A stretch of 64,000 nt of DNA from Actinomycetota bacterium (GCA_005888325.1 VAWU01000019.1:106285-170284); one strand, 5' to 3'; shown: positions 9,373 through 17,279, counted from the first letter of the stretch. Notes: a model not told the origin generated them from the letters alone. A program made the numbers and translations.

Positions 9373-9831
9373 CTACGCGTAGTAGCGGTACACCGCCTGG
9401 GCGACGCACGCGGGCTTCGTCTCCCCCTCCAGCTCGAACGTCAGGTCGATGGTCGCCTGCACGCCGCCCCCGCCGACGTCCTCGACGCCGGCGACCTGCG
9501 CGCCCATCCGCAGCTTCGAGCCGACCGGCACCGGGTTGGGGAAGCGGAGCTTGTTGAGCCCGTAGTTGAGGCCCATGGCCATGCCCGTCACGTTGAGCAC
9601 CTCGCTCATCAGCCAGGGCGCGAGCGAGAGCGTGAGATAGCCGTGACCGATGGTGCGCCCGAAGGGGCCGTCCTTGGCCCGCTCGGGGTCGACGTGGATC
9701 CACTGGTGGTCGCCGGTGGCCTCCGCGAACGCATTGATTCGGTCCTGGGTGATCTCGTGCCAGTCGCTGTAGCCGAGGTGGTCTCCCACCGCGGCCTTCA
9801 GCCCCTCGATGCCGTCGATCGTCGTCGCCAT
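9373..9831 (-). CDS. MaoC-family hot-dog dehydratase
   Basis: 152-residue hot-dog protein. It carries the (R)-specific enoyl-CoA hydratase signature: FAEATGDHQWIHVDPERA (catalytic Asp and His), then FGRTIGHGYLTLSLAPWLMS. Such proteins hydrate trans-2-enoyl-CoA to (R)-3-hydroxyacyl-CoA. The ATG at 9831 has TAACTT six bases upstream, a leaderless arrangement. It lies 14 bases after a DUF2087 regulator on the same strand and fits the acyl-CoA cluster around it. Confidence 0.85.
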   Translation of the reverse strand: MATTIDGIEGLKAAVGDHLGYSDWHEITQDRINAFAEATGDHQWIHVDPERAKDGPFGRTIGHGYLTLSLAPWLMSEVLNVTGMAMGLNYGLNKLRFPNPVPVGSKLRMGAQVAGVEDVGGGGVQATIDLTFELEGETKPACVAQAVYRYYA

Positions 9832-9837
9832 GGCGGC

Positions 9838-9843
9838 AAGTTA
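9838..9843 (-). promoter_or_regulatory. -10 element of the MaoC gene
   Basis: TAACTT on the reverse strand ends six bases before the ATG at 9831, with no ribosome binding site between. Confidence 0.45.
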
Positions 9844-9845
9844 GA

Positions 9846-10418
9846 TCACAAGTCGAAGCTGCCGCCCGCCCGCCAGTAGAAGCCGTCGCGTCGCTCGAGG
9901 AAGCCGTCGTCGACGAGGTACCGGCGCAAGGTGGCGTAGTCGCCGTGCACCTTCCCGATCGTGAGGTTCACCGCCCGCTCGGGATAGATCTCGCCCGGCT
10001 CGAAGCGCTGGGCCAGCCAGTCGAGCACCACGAGGCGCTTGCCGTGTGACGCCGGGATCGAGGTGAGGCGTCCGTCCTTGACGAAGCGGCGCAGCACCTT
10101 CGCCGCCTCTTCTGGCGCGTCGAACTCGTCGTCGGGGACGGCCTTGGCCCGGGCCGCGGTGAGCCCGGCATCGCGGAGGCGCGCGGTAAGCAGGCGGTAC
10201 CGGCCGTCCGCGTCCTCCACCAGCCCGCCGTTGACCAGACGGGTGAGCGCCTGTCCGACGGCCCGCGCCGGCAGTCCGGCGCGCTCCACCACCTCGGCGC
10301 GCGTCTCGGCACCGAGCGCCAGCGCGGCGACCACCTTGAGGCGGCGTTCGTCCGCGAGCAGGCCGAGCAGCCCGGTGGCGTCGCCCGAGCGGTCGTCAGA
10401 GCTGTCGTCCGATGGCAT
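9846..10418 (-). CDS. Winged-helix regulator with C-terminal DUF2087 domain
   Basis: 190 residues. The first half (LLGLLADERRLKVVAALALG, AEVVERAGLPARAVGQALTR) is an ArsR-like helix-turn-helix. The C-terminal part (DWLAQRFEPGEIYPERAVN, GDYATLRRYLVDDGFLERRD) is the DUF2087 domain, usually linked to DNA-binding regulators. The ATG at 10418 is chosen over longer frames that would run into the divergent acyl-CoA dehydrogenase. Its promoter shares a TA with that gene, so it may regulate its neighbours; the effector is unknown. Confidence 0.78.
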   Translation of the reverse strand: MPSDDSSDDRSGDATGLLGLLADERRLKVVAALALGAETRAEVVERAGLPARAVGQALTRLVNGGLVEDADGRYRLLTARLRDAGLTAARAKAVPDDEFDAPEEAAKVLRRFVKDGRLTSIPASHGKRLVVLDWLAQRFEPGEIYPERAVNLTIGKVHGDYATLRRYLVDDGFLERRDGFYWRAGGSFDL

Positions 10419-10427
10419 GGCACGACA

Positions 10428-10437
10428 AACGTAGGCT
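10428..10437. promoter_or_regulatory. Shared bidirectional -10 (regulator / acyl-CoA dehydrogenase)
   Basis: AACGTAGGCT contains TAGGCT on the plus strand, seven bases before the ATG at 10445, and TACGTT on the minus strand, nine bases before the ATG at 10418. Both hexamers use the same central TA. Confidence 0.5.
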
Positions 10438-10444
10438 GCGCAGG

Positions 10445-11665
10445 ATGGATTTCGACGACACGCCTGAGGACGCGGCGTTCCGGGGCGAGGCGCGGGCATG
10501 GCTCGCCGAGCACGTGGGCCCGTTCAAGGTCGATGCCGACCGGGGCGGCGAGTCGCTGATCTTCGCCGACGTGGAGGACACCGAGTACGTCGAGCGAGGC
10601 AAGGCCTGGCAGAAGGTGCTGTTCGGGGGCGGCTACGCCGGGCTCGGGTGGCCGACCGAGTTCGGCGGGCGCGGGCTGCCGATCGGCCAGCGCATCGTCT
10701 GGGGCCAGGAGGCGTCGGCCGCGGGCGCACCTCCCACCATCAACGTCATCGGCGAGGGGATGGCAGGGCCTACGATCATCGCCCACGGCAGCGAGGAGCA
10801 GAAGCGGCGCTACCTCGAGCCGCTGCTGCGCGGCGAAGAGATCTGGTGCCAGCTGTTCAGCGAGCCCGCGGCCGGCTCCGACGTCGCCGCCGTCACCACC
10901 CGGGCCCAGCGCGACGGCGACGAGTGGGTCGTCGACGGCCAGAAGGTGTGGACCTCGGCCGCCCACTACGCCGACTTCGGCATCCTGCTCACGCGCAGCA
11001 ACTGGGACGTCCCGAAGCACCGTGGCTGCACCTACTTCATCGTCGACATGAAGGCGCCGGGCGTCACCGTGCGACCGCTGCGGCAGATGACGGGTGGTGC
11101 CTCGTTCAACGAGGTGTTCCTCGACGGTGTGCGGATCCCCGATACCCAGCGCGTCGACGCGGTCGGCAACGGCTGGGCCGTGGCCATTACCACGCTGATG
11201 AACGAGCGACTGTCGATCGGCGCCAACCTCGGTGGCAGCTCCTTCGGCTACGACCGCATGATCGGCGAGCTGCGGGAGCGGGGCGTGGCCGACGACCCCC
11301 ACGTGCGCCAGCTGGCGGCCCAGATCTACATCGAGTCGAAGTGCCTGCAGTACCTCGGCTACCGGGCGGTGTCGAAGCTGATGCAGGGCCAGATCCCCGG
11401 GCCCGAGGGATCGGTGGCGAAGCTCCTGCTCGGCGGCACCGCGCGCAAGGCCGACCGTCTGCTCGACGCCATGCGCGGCCCGGCCGCCACCCTCCACGAC
11501 CGCTTCACCGATCTCCAGCTCTTCATCCCCGCCATCGCCATCGCGGGCGGCACCGACGAGGTGCTGCGCAACATCATCGGTGAGCGCGTGCTCGGTCTGC
11601 CGGGGGAGCCCCGTGTCGACAAGGATGTCCCCTTCCGGGAGGTGCCCGTCGGCACGCTGGGCTGA
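10445..11665 (+). CDS. Acyl-CoA dehydrogenase
   Basis: FAD-dependent acyl-CoA dehydrogenase of 406 residues. FAD and substrate motifs: WCQLFSEPAAGSDVAAVTTR (about 138-157), VVDGQKVWTSAAHYADF, then the C-terminal helical domain with NERLSIGANLGGSSFGYDR and the late IAGGTDEVLRNIIGERVLGL. The family introduces an alpha,beta double bond. It resembles long, actinobacterial-type members that often act in sterol or branched-acid breakdown, but the substrate is unassigned. A leaderless -10 lies seven bases upstream. Confidence 0.9.
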   Translation: MDFDDTPEDAAFRGEARAWLAEHVGPFKVDADRGGESLIFADVEDTEYVERGKAWQKVLFGGGYAGLGWPTEFGGRGLPIGQRIVWGQEASAAGAPPTINVIGEGMAGPTIIAHGSEEQKRRYLEPLLRGEEIWCQLFSEPAAGSDVAAVTTRAQRDGDEWVVDGQKVWTSAAHYADFGILLTRSNWDVPKHRGCTYFIVDMKAPGVTVRPLRQMTGGASFNEVFLDGVRIPDTQRVDAVGNGWAVAITTLMNERLSIGANLGGSSFGYDRMIGELRERGVADDPHVRQLAAQIYIESKCLQYLGYRAVSKLMQGQIPGPEGSVAKLLLGGTARKADRLLDAMRGPAATLHDRFTDLQLFIPAIAIAGGTDEVLRNIIGERVLGLPGEPRVDKDVPFREVPVGTLG

Positions 11666-11682
11666 ACGCGTCGTGCGCGTTC
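11664..11682. terminator. Bidirectional hairpin between convergent genes
   Basis: GAACGCG and CGCGTTC pair perfectly around TCGTG, between the acyl-CoA dehydrogenase stop and the stop of the convergent membrane protein. No T tract follows, as is common in high-GC actinobacteria. Confidence 0.5.
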
Positions 11683-11684
11683 GG

Positions 11685-12032
11685 TTACTTGAACCAGATG
11701 CGCTGGTAGTCGCGGCTCTGCGGGTGCAGGAGCAGCGCGACGAGCGCGATCTCGAACATCAGGTTGATGATGCTGTAGCCGAGGATGCTCGACCCGCTCA
11801 GGAGTCGCAGCACGAAGGGCAGGAACGCCATGGCCACGCCGACGCCGTAGCCCCACTTCTGCTCGTTGGCGATGCCGAAGCCGCCCGCCGCGCTGCCCAC
11901 GATGATCAAGAGCCCGAACACCGAGAAGAGGCCACCGAAGATCGCGGTGAACGCGGCGTTGAAGTAGAGCAGGAACACGGCGATCTGCAGCGTCTGGGGC
12001 TGGGAGGGGTTCACCCACCGGCGGGTTTCCAT
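11685..12032 (-). CDS. Small integral membrane protein
   Basis: 115 residues. After METRRWVNPSQPQTLQ there are about four hydrophobic segments (IAVFLLYFNAAFTAIFGGLF; VFGLLIIVGSAAGGFGI; GVGVAMAFLPFVLRLL; LGYSIINLMFEIALVALLL) and a short polar tail. No family function is known to me. The ATG at 12032 overlaps the divergent start at 12031 inside CCATGG; an internal GTG (VNPSQPQ) is an alternative. CAGACT, a variant -10, lies seven bases before the ATG. Confidence 0.7.
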   Translation of the reverse strand: METRRWVNPSQPQTLQIAVFLLYFNAAFTAIFGGLFSVFGLLIIVGSAAGGFGIANEQKWGYGVGVAMAFLPFVLRLLSGSSILGYSIINLMFEIALVALLLHPQSRDYQRIWFK

Positions 12033-12777
12033 GGGTGACAGTCTGGCAGCAGTCGTGCTCGCGGCCGGGGCAGGTGCCCGGCTGCGGCCGTTGACCCGCA
12101 TCCGGCCCAAGGCGCTGTGCCCGGTGGGCAACGTGCCGCTGGTCGACGCCGCGATCGAGCGGGCCCGGCGCGTCACCCCGGCCGTGGCGGTCAACGTGCA
12201 CCACGGGCGGGCGTTGCTCGAGGCCCATCTGGCCGGTCGGGTCCATCTCTCGATCGAGGCCGACCGGGCGTTGGGCACCGCGGGCGCGTTGGGCAACCTG
12301 CGGACGTGGCTCGCCGGGCGCCCCGCGCTCGTGCTCAACGCCGACGCCTGGCACGAAGCCGACCTCGCCCCCTTCGTGGCGGGTTGGGACGGCGAGCGCG
12401 TGCGACTGCTCGTGGTGGGAGACCGCGCCCTCGGTCCGAACACCTCGGTCGTGGCCGCGCTCCACCCCTGGTCCGACGTGGAGCGGCTCGACGCGGAGCC
12501 GTCCGGCCTCTATGCGCGCTCATGGCGCCGGCACGCGAGCGACGGACGGCTCGACGTCGCCGCGTACCACGGCCCGTTCCACGACTGCGGCACGCCCGCG
12601 CGCTACCTCGCCGCGAACCTGGCCGCATCCGGAGGTGCGTCGGTGGTGGGCGCGGCGGCGACGGTGGCAGGGGAGATCGACCGCTGCGTGGTCTGGCCGG
12701 GCGCGGCGGTGCGACGAGGCGAGCGGCTCAGCAACGCGATCAGGGCCGACGAGCGGACAACGGTGATGGTGCGCTGA
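12031..12777 (+). CDS. Nucleotidyltransferase (sugar-1-phosphate type)
   Basis: NTP-transferase of 248 residues. The N-terminus LAAVVLAAGAGARLRPLTRI and RPKALCPVGNVPLVDAAIE is the nucleotide-binding signature of mannose-1-phosphate guanylyl- and glucose-1-phosphate nucleotidyltransferases; ALVLNADAWHEADL holds the metal Asp. The C-terminal quarter (VAGEIDRCVVWPGAAVRRGE) looks like the start of a left-handed beta-helix. The sugar is unknown. Its start codon overlaps that of the divergent membrane protein by two bases and its end overlaps rlmN by 38 bases. Confidence 0.82.
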   Translation: MGDSLAAVVLAAGAGARLRPLTRIRPKALCPVGNVPLVDAAIERARRVTPAVAVNVHHGRALLEAHLAGRVHLSIEADRALGTAGALGNLRTWLAGRPALVLNADAWHEADLAPFVAGWDGERVRLLVVGDRALGPNTSVVAALHPWSDVERLDAEPSGLYARSWRRHASDGRLDVAAYHGPFHDCGTPARYLAANLAASGGASVVGAAATVAGEIDRCVVWPGAAVRRGERLSNAIRADERTTVMVR

Positions 12778-13777
12778 CCTCGCCCGCGAGCTGGCCGCAC
12801 GCGGCCGCGATGTCGGTGCCGCGGTTGCGGCGCACGGTCACGTTGACGCCCAGCTCCCGCACGCGGTCGCGGAACTCGCGCACGCCGGCAGGGGGGGTGC
12901 CACGGGTCGCGAAGCCGGGCGTCGGGTTCAGGGGGATGAGGTTCACGTGGGCGCGCAGCGGCCGCGCGTACGCGGCCAGCTCGGCGGCGTCGGACGGACG
13001 GTCGTTCACGCCGTCGATGAGCGCCCACTCGAACGAGAGGCGCCGGCTCTTGGCGCGCAGATAGTCCTCGCACGCAGCGTGTAGCGCCGCGAGCGGGTAA
13101 CGGCGGTTGACGGGCACCAGCCGGTCGCGCAGGCCGTCGTTGGCCGCGTGGAGCGACACGGCAAGGTTGACGGGCAGCCGCTCGCCCACGAGCCGGCGGA
13201 TGCCGGGGACGATCCCGACCGTCGACAGCGTGAGGTGCCGGGCGGAGACACCCATGGCGCCGTGGAGGCGCTCGACCGCGGACCACACCGCGTCGTAGTT
13301 CGCGAGCGGCTCGCCCATCCCCATGAAGACCACGTTCGACACCCGCCGGGACGCGGAGCGACGGCGGGCCCACACGATCTGCTCGAGGATCTCCCCGGTC
13401 GTGAGCTGCCGGTCGAACCCGGCCTGCCCGGTCGCGCAGAACCCACAGGCCATCGCGCAGCCCGCCTGGGTGGAGACGCAGACGGTCGTGCGCGCCGGAT
13501 AGTGCATCAGCACCGTCTCGATCGCGTGCCCGTCCGGGAGGGCGAGCAAGAGCTTCACGGTCGTGCCGCCGTCGCTGACCTGCTCACGCGCCAGGCTGAG
13601 CGCAGGTGGCAGCGCCTCGGCCAGCCGCGAGCGGAGCGTGCGGGGGAGATCGGTCATCGCCTCGATCTCCACGTTCCGGCGGTAGAGGCCGTCCCACACC
13701 TGTGCCACCCGGTACGGAGGCTCACCGGAGAGCTGCGACGCCAGCGTGTCGCGATCGACGTCGTAGCGCGTGGCCAT
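12740..13777 (-). CDS. rlmN: Dual-specificity RNA methyltransferase RlmN
   Basis: Radical-SAM enzyme that methylates C2 of A2503 in 23S rRNA and A37 in some tRNAs; 345 residues. The [4Fe-4S] motif is CAMACGFCATGQAGFDRQ (CxxxCxxC), followed by VVFMGMGEPLANYDAVWSA and LTLSTVGIVPGIRRL. The methyl-accepting Cys is expected in RRNRGTDIAAACGQLAGEV near the C-terminus, where a Cys is present, and a second conserved Cys occurs in TTVCVSTQAGC. The ATG has a TAGCTT -10 seven bases upstream. Confidence 0.95.
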   Translation of the reverse strand: MATRYDVDRDTLASQLSGEPPYRVAQVWDGLYRRNVEIEAMTDLPRTLRSRLAEALPPALSLAREQVSDGGTTVKLLLALPDGHAIETVLMHYPARTTVCVSTQAGCAMACGFCATGQAGFDRQLTTGEILEQIVWARRRSASRRVSNVVFMGMGEPLANYDAVWSAVERLHGAMGVSARHLTLSTVGIVPGIRRLVGERLPVNLAVSLHAANDGLRDRLVPVNRRYPLAALHAACEDYLRAKSRRLSFEWALIDGVNDRPSDAAELAAYARPLRAHVNLIPLNPTPGFATRGTPPAGVREFRDRVRELGVNVTVRRNRGTDIAAACGQLAGEVSAPSPLSARRP

Positions 13778-13784
13778 ACTGTCG

Positions 13785-13790
13785 AAGCTA
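13785..13790 (-). promoter_or_regulatory. -10 element of rlmN
   Basis: TAGCTT on the reverse strand ends seven bases before the ATG at 13777. Confidence 0.45.
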
Positions 13791-13824
13791 ATCGCCGCCG
13801 TTCAGCCAACCGCGCCGGGCGCGG

Positions 13825-13830
13825 TAGCGT
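13825..13830 (+). promoter_or_regulatory. -10 element of VIT1-type gene
   Basis: TAGCGT ends eight bases before the ATG at 13839; no Shine-Dalgarno is present, so the message is probably leaderless. Confidence 0.45.
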
Positions 13831-13838
13831 TCCCGTCG

Positions 13839-14570
13839 ATGGCCACCTCTCGTGAGGTCGTGCCGCAGCTGCGACCCGAGCATCACCACCGCGACATCCA
13901 AGGCGGCGCGGCGCGCGCGGCCATCTTCGGCGTGAGCGACGGGCTCGTGTCGAACGTGTCGCTCATCCTGGGGATGGCGGGCGCGGCGTCGACGCGACCC
14001 GGCATCGTTCGGCTGGCCGGCCTGGCCGGTCTCATCGCGGGATCGGTGTCGATGGCCGCGGGCGAGTTCATCTCGATGCGGGCGCAGCGTGAGCTCTTCG
14101 AGCGGGAGCTCGACATGGAGCGGCGCGAGATCCGTCGCCGTCCGTTCGTCGAGCAGGTCGAGCTGGCCGACATCTACGAGTCGCGCGGGGTCGAGCCGGA
14201 GACGGCCATGCAGCTGGCGGGCGAGATGATGCGCGACCCCGAGCTGGCGCTGGAGACCCATGCCCGCGAAGAGCTGGGCATCGACCCGAGATCGCTCGGA
14301 TCGCCCCTCCGGGCAGCGGTCTCCTCGTTCGTCACCTTCTCCCTCGGCGCCCTGGTGCCGCTGCTGCCCTGGTTCTTCAGCCGCGGCACCGCGGCCACGG
14401 TCGCGTCGCTCGTGCTCGCGGGCCTGGCCGCGATCGGCGTCGGCTGCCTGCTGGCCCGCTTCACCGGCCGTTCGCGGCTGTTCACCGCATCGCGTCAGCT
14501 GGCGTTCTCGATGGTGCCGGCCGCGATCACCTACGGCATCGGCACGGCCGTCGGCGTGGGGGTCACGTAG
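13839..14570 (+). CDS. VIT1/CCC1-type iron or manganese transporter
   Basis: Membrane protein of 243 residues in the vacuolar-iron-transporter family, which moves Fe(II) or Mn(II) out of the cytosol. GAARAAIFGVSDGLVSNVSL is the hallmark first helix, with GSVSMAAGEFISMRAQRELF as the second. A cytoplasmic Glu-rich region (about 83-145) contains the metal-binding-like helices, and three more hydrophobic segments follow. The ATG at 13839 is supported by its -10 and by the absence of conserved residues upstream. It converges on mshD with an 8-base overlap. Confidence 0.85.
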   Translation: MATSREVVPQLRPEHHHRDIQGGAARAAIFGVSDGLVSNVSLILGMAGAASTRPGIVRLAGLAGLIAGSVSMAAGEFISMRAQRELFERELDMERREIRRRPFVEQVELADIYESRGVEPETAMQLAGEMMRDPELALETHAREELGIDPRSLGSPLRAAVSSFVTFSLGALVPLLPWFFSRGTAATVASLVLAGLAAIGVGCLLARFTGRSRLFTASRQLAFSMVPAAITYGIGTAVGVGVT

Positions 14571-15522
14571 CGCCGTTCGGCGAGGGCGCGCCCCCGGGCC
14601 CGTCGGCGGATTCGGGCGCCACGTCGATGACGTAGGCGCGGTCGACGTGGTCGACGGTGAAGCCCAGGTCCTCGTAGAGGTGGACGGCGGGCGTGTTGGA
14701 GCGGTCGACGTAGAGCATGCCCACGGTGATGCCCCGCGCGTGGAGCGAGTCGAGGCCGGCGAGCACGAGCGAGCGGCCCAGCCCCAGCCCCTGGAAGTCG
14801 GGGTCGACGGCGACCACGTAGATCTCGCCGAGCGGGGGGTCGTGGTCGTCGTGCACCTTGGTCCAGCAGAAGCCCGCGAGCCGGGGCGGGTCGCCGCGTT
14901 CGTGGAGGAGGAAGCCGGTGGGGTCGAACCACGGCTGCTGCTCGCGGCTCTTGAGGGTCTCGACGTCCCAGCCGCCCTGCTCGGGGTGCCACTCGAAGGC
15001 GCGGTTGTTGACCTCGAGCCACGCCGCCTCGTCGCACCCGGGCTCGAAGGCGCGCAGCTCGAGCTGCCACGGCTTGCCGACGGGCAGGGAGCGTCGCATC
15101 TGCAGCAGCTCGCGCCCGGAGGTGAAGCCCGTGCGCCCGGCGATGAGGTCGTGCTCGGAGCGGGGCTTGGGCACCCAGAGGTGCACGTGGCCCCCGCCCT
15201 CGCTGCGGACGATGGCGAGCGCCGCTTCCACGAGCGTGGTGCCGATCCCGGCCGCGCCTTCGCGATGGTGGGGGTCGACGACGAACTCGAGCGCCCACGA
15301 CTGCGATCCCTTGGTCAGCTGGGCGAAGCCCACCGGATGGTGGTGGCCCGGCTCCCACGCCACCAGGCCCGCGAAGCCCTCCCGGCCGCCCTGCACCAGA
15401 TCGAGCCACTGGTGGTCGCCGAGCGGTGCGTGGCCGTCGGCTGCGGTGGCCAGCTCGACGAGCTCGGACACCGCGTCGATGTCGCCCTGCGCCATCTGGC
15501 GCTTGATCTCGAGTCGGGCCAC
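14563..15522 (-). CDS. mshD: Mycothiol synthase (MshD)
   Basis: Acetyltransferase that completes mycothiol, the main actinobacterial thiol, from Cys-GlcN-inositol and acetyl-CoA. 319 residues with two GNAT domains. The N-terminal one contains HHPVGFAQLTKGSQSWALEF and VVDPHHREGAAGIGTTLVE. The C-terminal active one contains IYVVAVDPDFQGLGLGRSL (acetyl-CoA loop) and VGMLYVDRSNTPAVHLYEDL. The GTG at 15522 has TACCCT six bases upstream. It implies a mycothiol-making organism. Confidence 0.9.
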   Translation of the reverse strand: MARLEIKRQMAQGDIDAVSELVELATAADGHAPLGDHQWLDLVQGGREGFAGLVAWEPGHHHPVGFAQLTKGSQSWALEFVVDPHHREGAAGIGTTLVEAALAIVRSEGGGHVHLWVPKPRSEHDLIAGRTGFTSGRELLQMRRSLPVGKPWQLELRAFEPGCDEAAWLEVNNRAFEWHPEQGGWDVETLKSREQQPWFDPTGFLLHERGDPPRLAGFCWTKVHDDHDPPLGEIYVVAVDPDFQGLGLGRSLVLAGLDSLHARGITVGMLYVDRSNTPAVHLYEDLGFTVDHVDRAYVIDVAPESADGPGGAPSPNGAT

Positions 15523-15528
15523 GGGCGA

Positions 15529-15534
15529 AGGGTA
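15529..15534 (-). promoter_or_regulatory. -10 element of mshD
   Basis: TACCCT on the reverse strand ends six bases before the GTG at 15522. Confidence 0.45.
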
Positions 15535-15561
15535 CCGGGCACGCGCTCGCGGTCGGGGGTC

Positions 15562-15567
15562 TAGCCT
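15562..15567 (+). promoter_or_regulatory. -10 element of nth
   Basis: TAGCCT ends eight bases before the GTG at 15576. Confidence 0.45.
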
Positions 15568-15575
15568 CCGCGTCT

Positions 15576-16226
15576 GTGCCCCGGCCCCGCAGCCCGAGGG
15601 GTCGCGCCCGCGAGACGGTCGCCCGGTTGGCCCGGGAGTACCCGGGCTCGGCGGCCTCCCTCTGCGCTCTCAGCCACGACGGCCCGTTCCAGCTGCTCGT
15701 CGCGACGATCCTGTCCGCGCAGACCACCGACGAGCGGGTCAACCTGGTCACGCCCGCGCTCTTCGCCCGCTACCCCGGCCCCCACGACCTCGCGGCCGCC
15801 GATCCCGGCGAGGTGGAGGAGCTCATCCACTCCACCGGCTTCTTCCGCGCCAAGACCCGCAGCCTGGTGGGCATGGCGACGGCCGTGGTGGAGCGCTACG
15901 GCGGGCAGGTGCCGAGCGCGCTGGACGACCTCGTCACCCTCCCCGGCGTCGGGCGCAAGACGGCCAACGTGGTGCGCAGCGTCGCCTTCGACGCGCCCGG
16001 GCTGCCCGTCGACACCCACGTCGGCCGGCTCACCCGTCGGCTGGGCCTCACCACCGAGACCGACCCGGTCAAGGTCGAGCACGAGGTGGGGAGCCTGGCG
16101 CCGCCGGCCGAGTGGGGCGCGCTCAGCCTCCGGCTCATCCTCCACGGCCGGGCGGTGTGCCGGTCGCGCAAGCCCCGCTGCGACGTGTGCGTGCTGAACG
16201 ACTTCTGTCCGTCGGCCTTCGCCTGA
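15576..16226 (+). CDS. nth: Endonuclease III
   Basis: Bifunctional DNA glycosylase/AP lyase for oxidised pyrimidines, base-excision repair; 216 residues. The helix-hairpin-helix LVTLPGVGRKTANVVR (about 122-137) carries the catalytic Lys, the catalytic Asp is in GLPVDTHVGRL, and a complete four-Cys [4Fe-4S] cluster (Cx6Cx2Cx5C) closes the protein near CRSRKPRCDVC. Length is normal for the family. It diverges from mshD over 53 bases. Confidence 0.95.
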   Translation: MPRPRSPRGRARETVARLAREYPGSAASLCALSHDGPFQLLVATILSAQTTDERVNLVTPALFARYPGPHDLAAADPGEVEELIHSTGFFRAKTRSLVGMATAVVERYGGQVPSALDDLVTLPGVGRKTANVVRSVAFDAPGLPVDTHVGRLTRRLGLTTETDPVKVEHEVGSLAPPAEWGALSLRLILHGRAVCRSRKPRCDVCVLNDFCPSAFA

Positions 16227-16330
16227 CCACGCCCGCTCACACTTTCCTCATATCGGCCTGATTCGTCGCTCATGGGTGCCTTCGATCCTGAATGCGCCAA
16301 TCACGCCCGCCCCGTCCCGGAGACAGGAAC

Positions 16331-16867
16331 ATGCTGAAGCGGAACATCGCAGTGCTCACCATCGGCGTCGTCGTGCTCGGCACCGGCGCCTACGCATGGG
16401 CACAGGGCGCGCCCCAGCGACCCACCACGACCACCCTCGAGCCGGGGAGCGCACAGCCGAAGTCGCGGCCCGGAGGGGCGCGCGGCGAGGCGCGACGGGC
16501 CCGTCGCTTCGCGCGCCGAGCCATCCACGGCGACCTGATCGTCCGCAGCAGGCAGGGCTTCGAGAACGTCACGTTCGACAAGGGCGACGTCGTGCGCCAC
16601 AGCGCCACGTCGATCACCGTGAAGCGGGCCGACGGCGTCGAGGTCACCAAGACCATCGACGGGTCCACCCGGTTCAGGGGGATCCAGTCCGCCGACGGGA
16701 TCGTCGACGGCCGGCCCGCGCTCGTCGTGGCCAAGGGCGAAACCGCCGTCCTCGTCGCCCAGCGGTCGGGCGACGCGCCGGCCCGCCCGCGGCTTCGCGA
16801 TTCGGGGAACTTCCGCCGCCGGGGGACTACGGTTGTGGGAGGTGGGGAACAGGTACCCGCCACCTGA
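16331..16867 (+). CDS. Secreted protein of unknown function
   Basis: 178 residues. The N-terminus (MLKRNIAVLTIGVVVLGTGA) is a signal peptide or membrane anchor, followed by a Thr/Pro/Arg-rich stretch and a small beta-rich domain (about 75-150: DLIVRSRQGFENVTFDKGDV, TSITVKRADGVEVTKTIDGS, PALVVAKGETAVLVAQRSGD) that resembles DUF5666-like repeats in spacing, though I cannot assign it. GGAGACAGG lies eight bases before the ATG. The C-terminus is Arg/Gly-rich. It ends before a strong terminator hairpin. Confidence 0.65.
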   Translation: MLKRNIAVLTIGVVVLGTGAYAWAQGAPQRPTTTTLEPGSAQPKSRPGGARGEARRARRFARRAIHGDLIVRSRQGFENVTFDKGDVVRHSATSITVKRADGVEVTKTIDGSTRFRGIQSADGIVDGRPALVVAKGETAVLVAQRSGDAPARPRLRDSGNFRRRGTTVVGGGEQVPAT

Positions 16868-16909
16868 CCCCCCTGGCGGTGTCCCGGGTTCCGCCGCCCG
16901 GACCGCCCG

Positions 16910-16937
16910 CTGACGGCGCCCCCAGGGGCGCCGTCAG
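16910..16937. terminator. Strong bidirectional terminator hairpin
   Basis: A perfect 12-base stem (CTGACGGCGCCC / GGGCGCCGTCAG) around CCAG sits between the convergent secreted-protein gene and the 83-residue gene, and the right arm contains that gene's stop codon. There is no T tract. Confidence 0.65.
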
Positions 16938-17185
16938 TCGCGCCGCGTCGCGCGAGCGTGCGCGAGGCGGCGGACTGCCTCGCGCAACGAGCGCTCGACC
17001 TCGAACAGGTCGCTCGCGAGCAGGTCGTCCTCGGTGCCGGCGAGCGGCTCGGCGATGGCGGCCACCCGACTGGTGAGCTCGTCGAGCGCGGTGGTCAGCG
17101 ACGACAGCTCGGCGAGAAGGGACGGGCTGGGATCCCCTGTCACACGGGAGCTGCGCTCCTCTGCTCCGCTTCGGTGCTCGCTCAC
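16934..17185 (-). CDS. Small helical protein beginning in a dispersed repeat
   Basis: 83 residues from a GTG. The first 17 residues (MSEHRSGAEERSSRVTG) come from a repeat found again at 6054. The rest (LLAELSSLTTALDELTSRVA, then LEVERSLREAVRRLAHAR-like helices) is amphipathic and probably coiled-coil. No domain is recognised and there are no membrane segments. The real start may be downstream if the repeat is an insertion. It ends inside the terminator hairpin. Confidence 0.5.
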   Translation of the reverse strand: MSEHRSGAEERSSRVTGDPSPSLLAELSSLTTALDELTSRVAAIAEPLAGTEDDLLASDLFEVERSLREAVRRLAHARATRRD

Positions 17186-17194
17186 CGGTCCACC
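17126..17194 (-). repeat. Dispersed repeat, copy B, over the start of a small gene
   Basis: On the reverse strand GGACCGGTGAGCGAGCACCG is followed by about 50 more bases that match copy A at 6054 at roughly 80 percent. The match covers the start codon and the first 17-20 codons, then stops. Confidence 0.65.
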
Positions 17195-17273
17195 ATCCTT
17201 CTTCTCCGCCCTGCGCGCGCTGCTTCTAAGGCCCTCGCTCGGAAAGCCCGGTCTACCCGCGAACCGGTGCCAC

Positions 17274-17279
17274 TACCAT
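17274..17279 (+). promoter_or_regulatory. -10 element of the his operon
   Basis: TACCAT ends ten bases before the hisD ATG at 17290. This leaves at most a very short leader, so no his attenuator or T-box can lie between. Confidence 0.4.
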
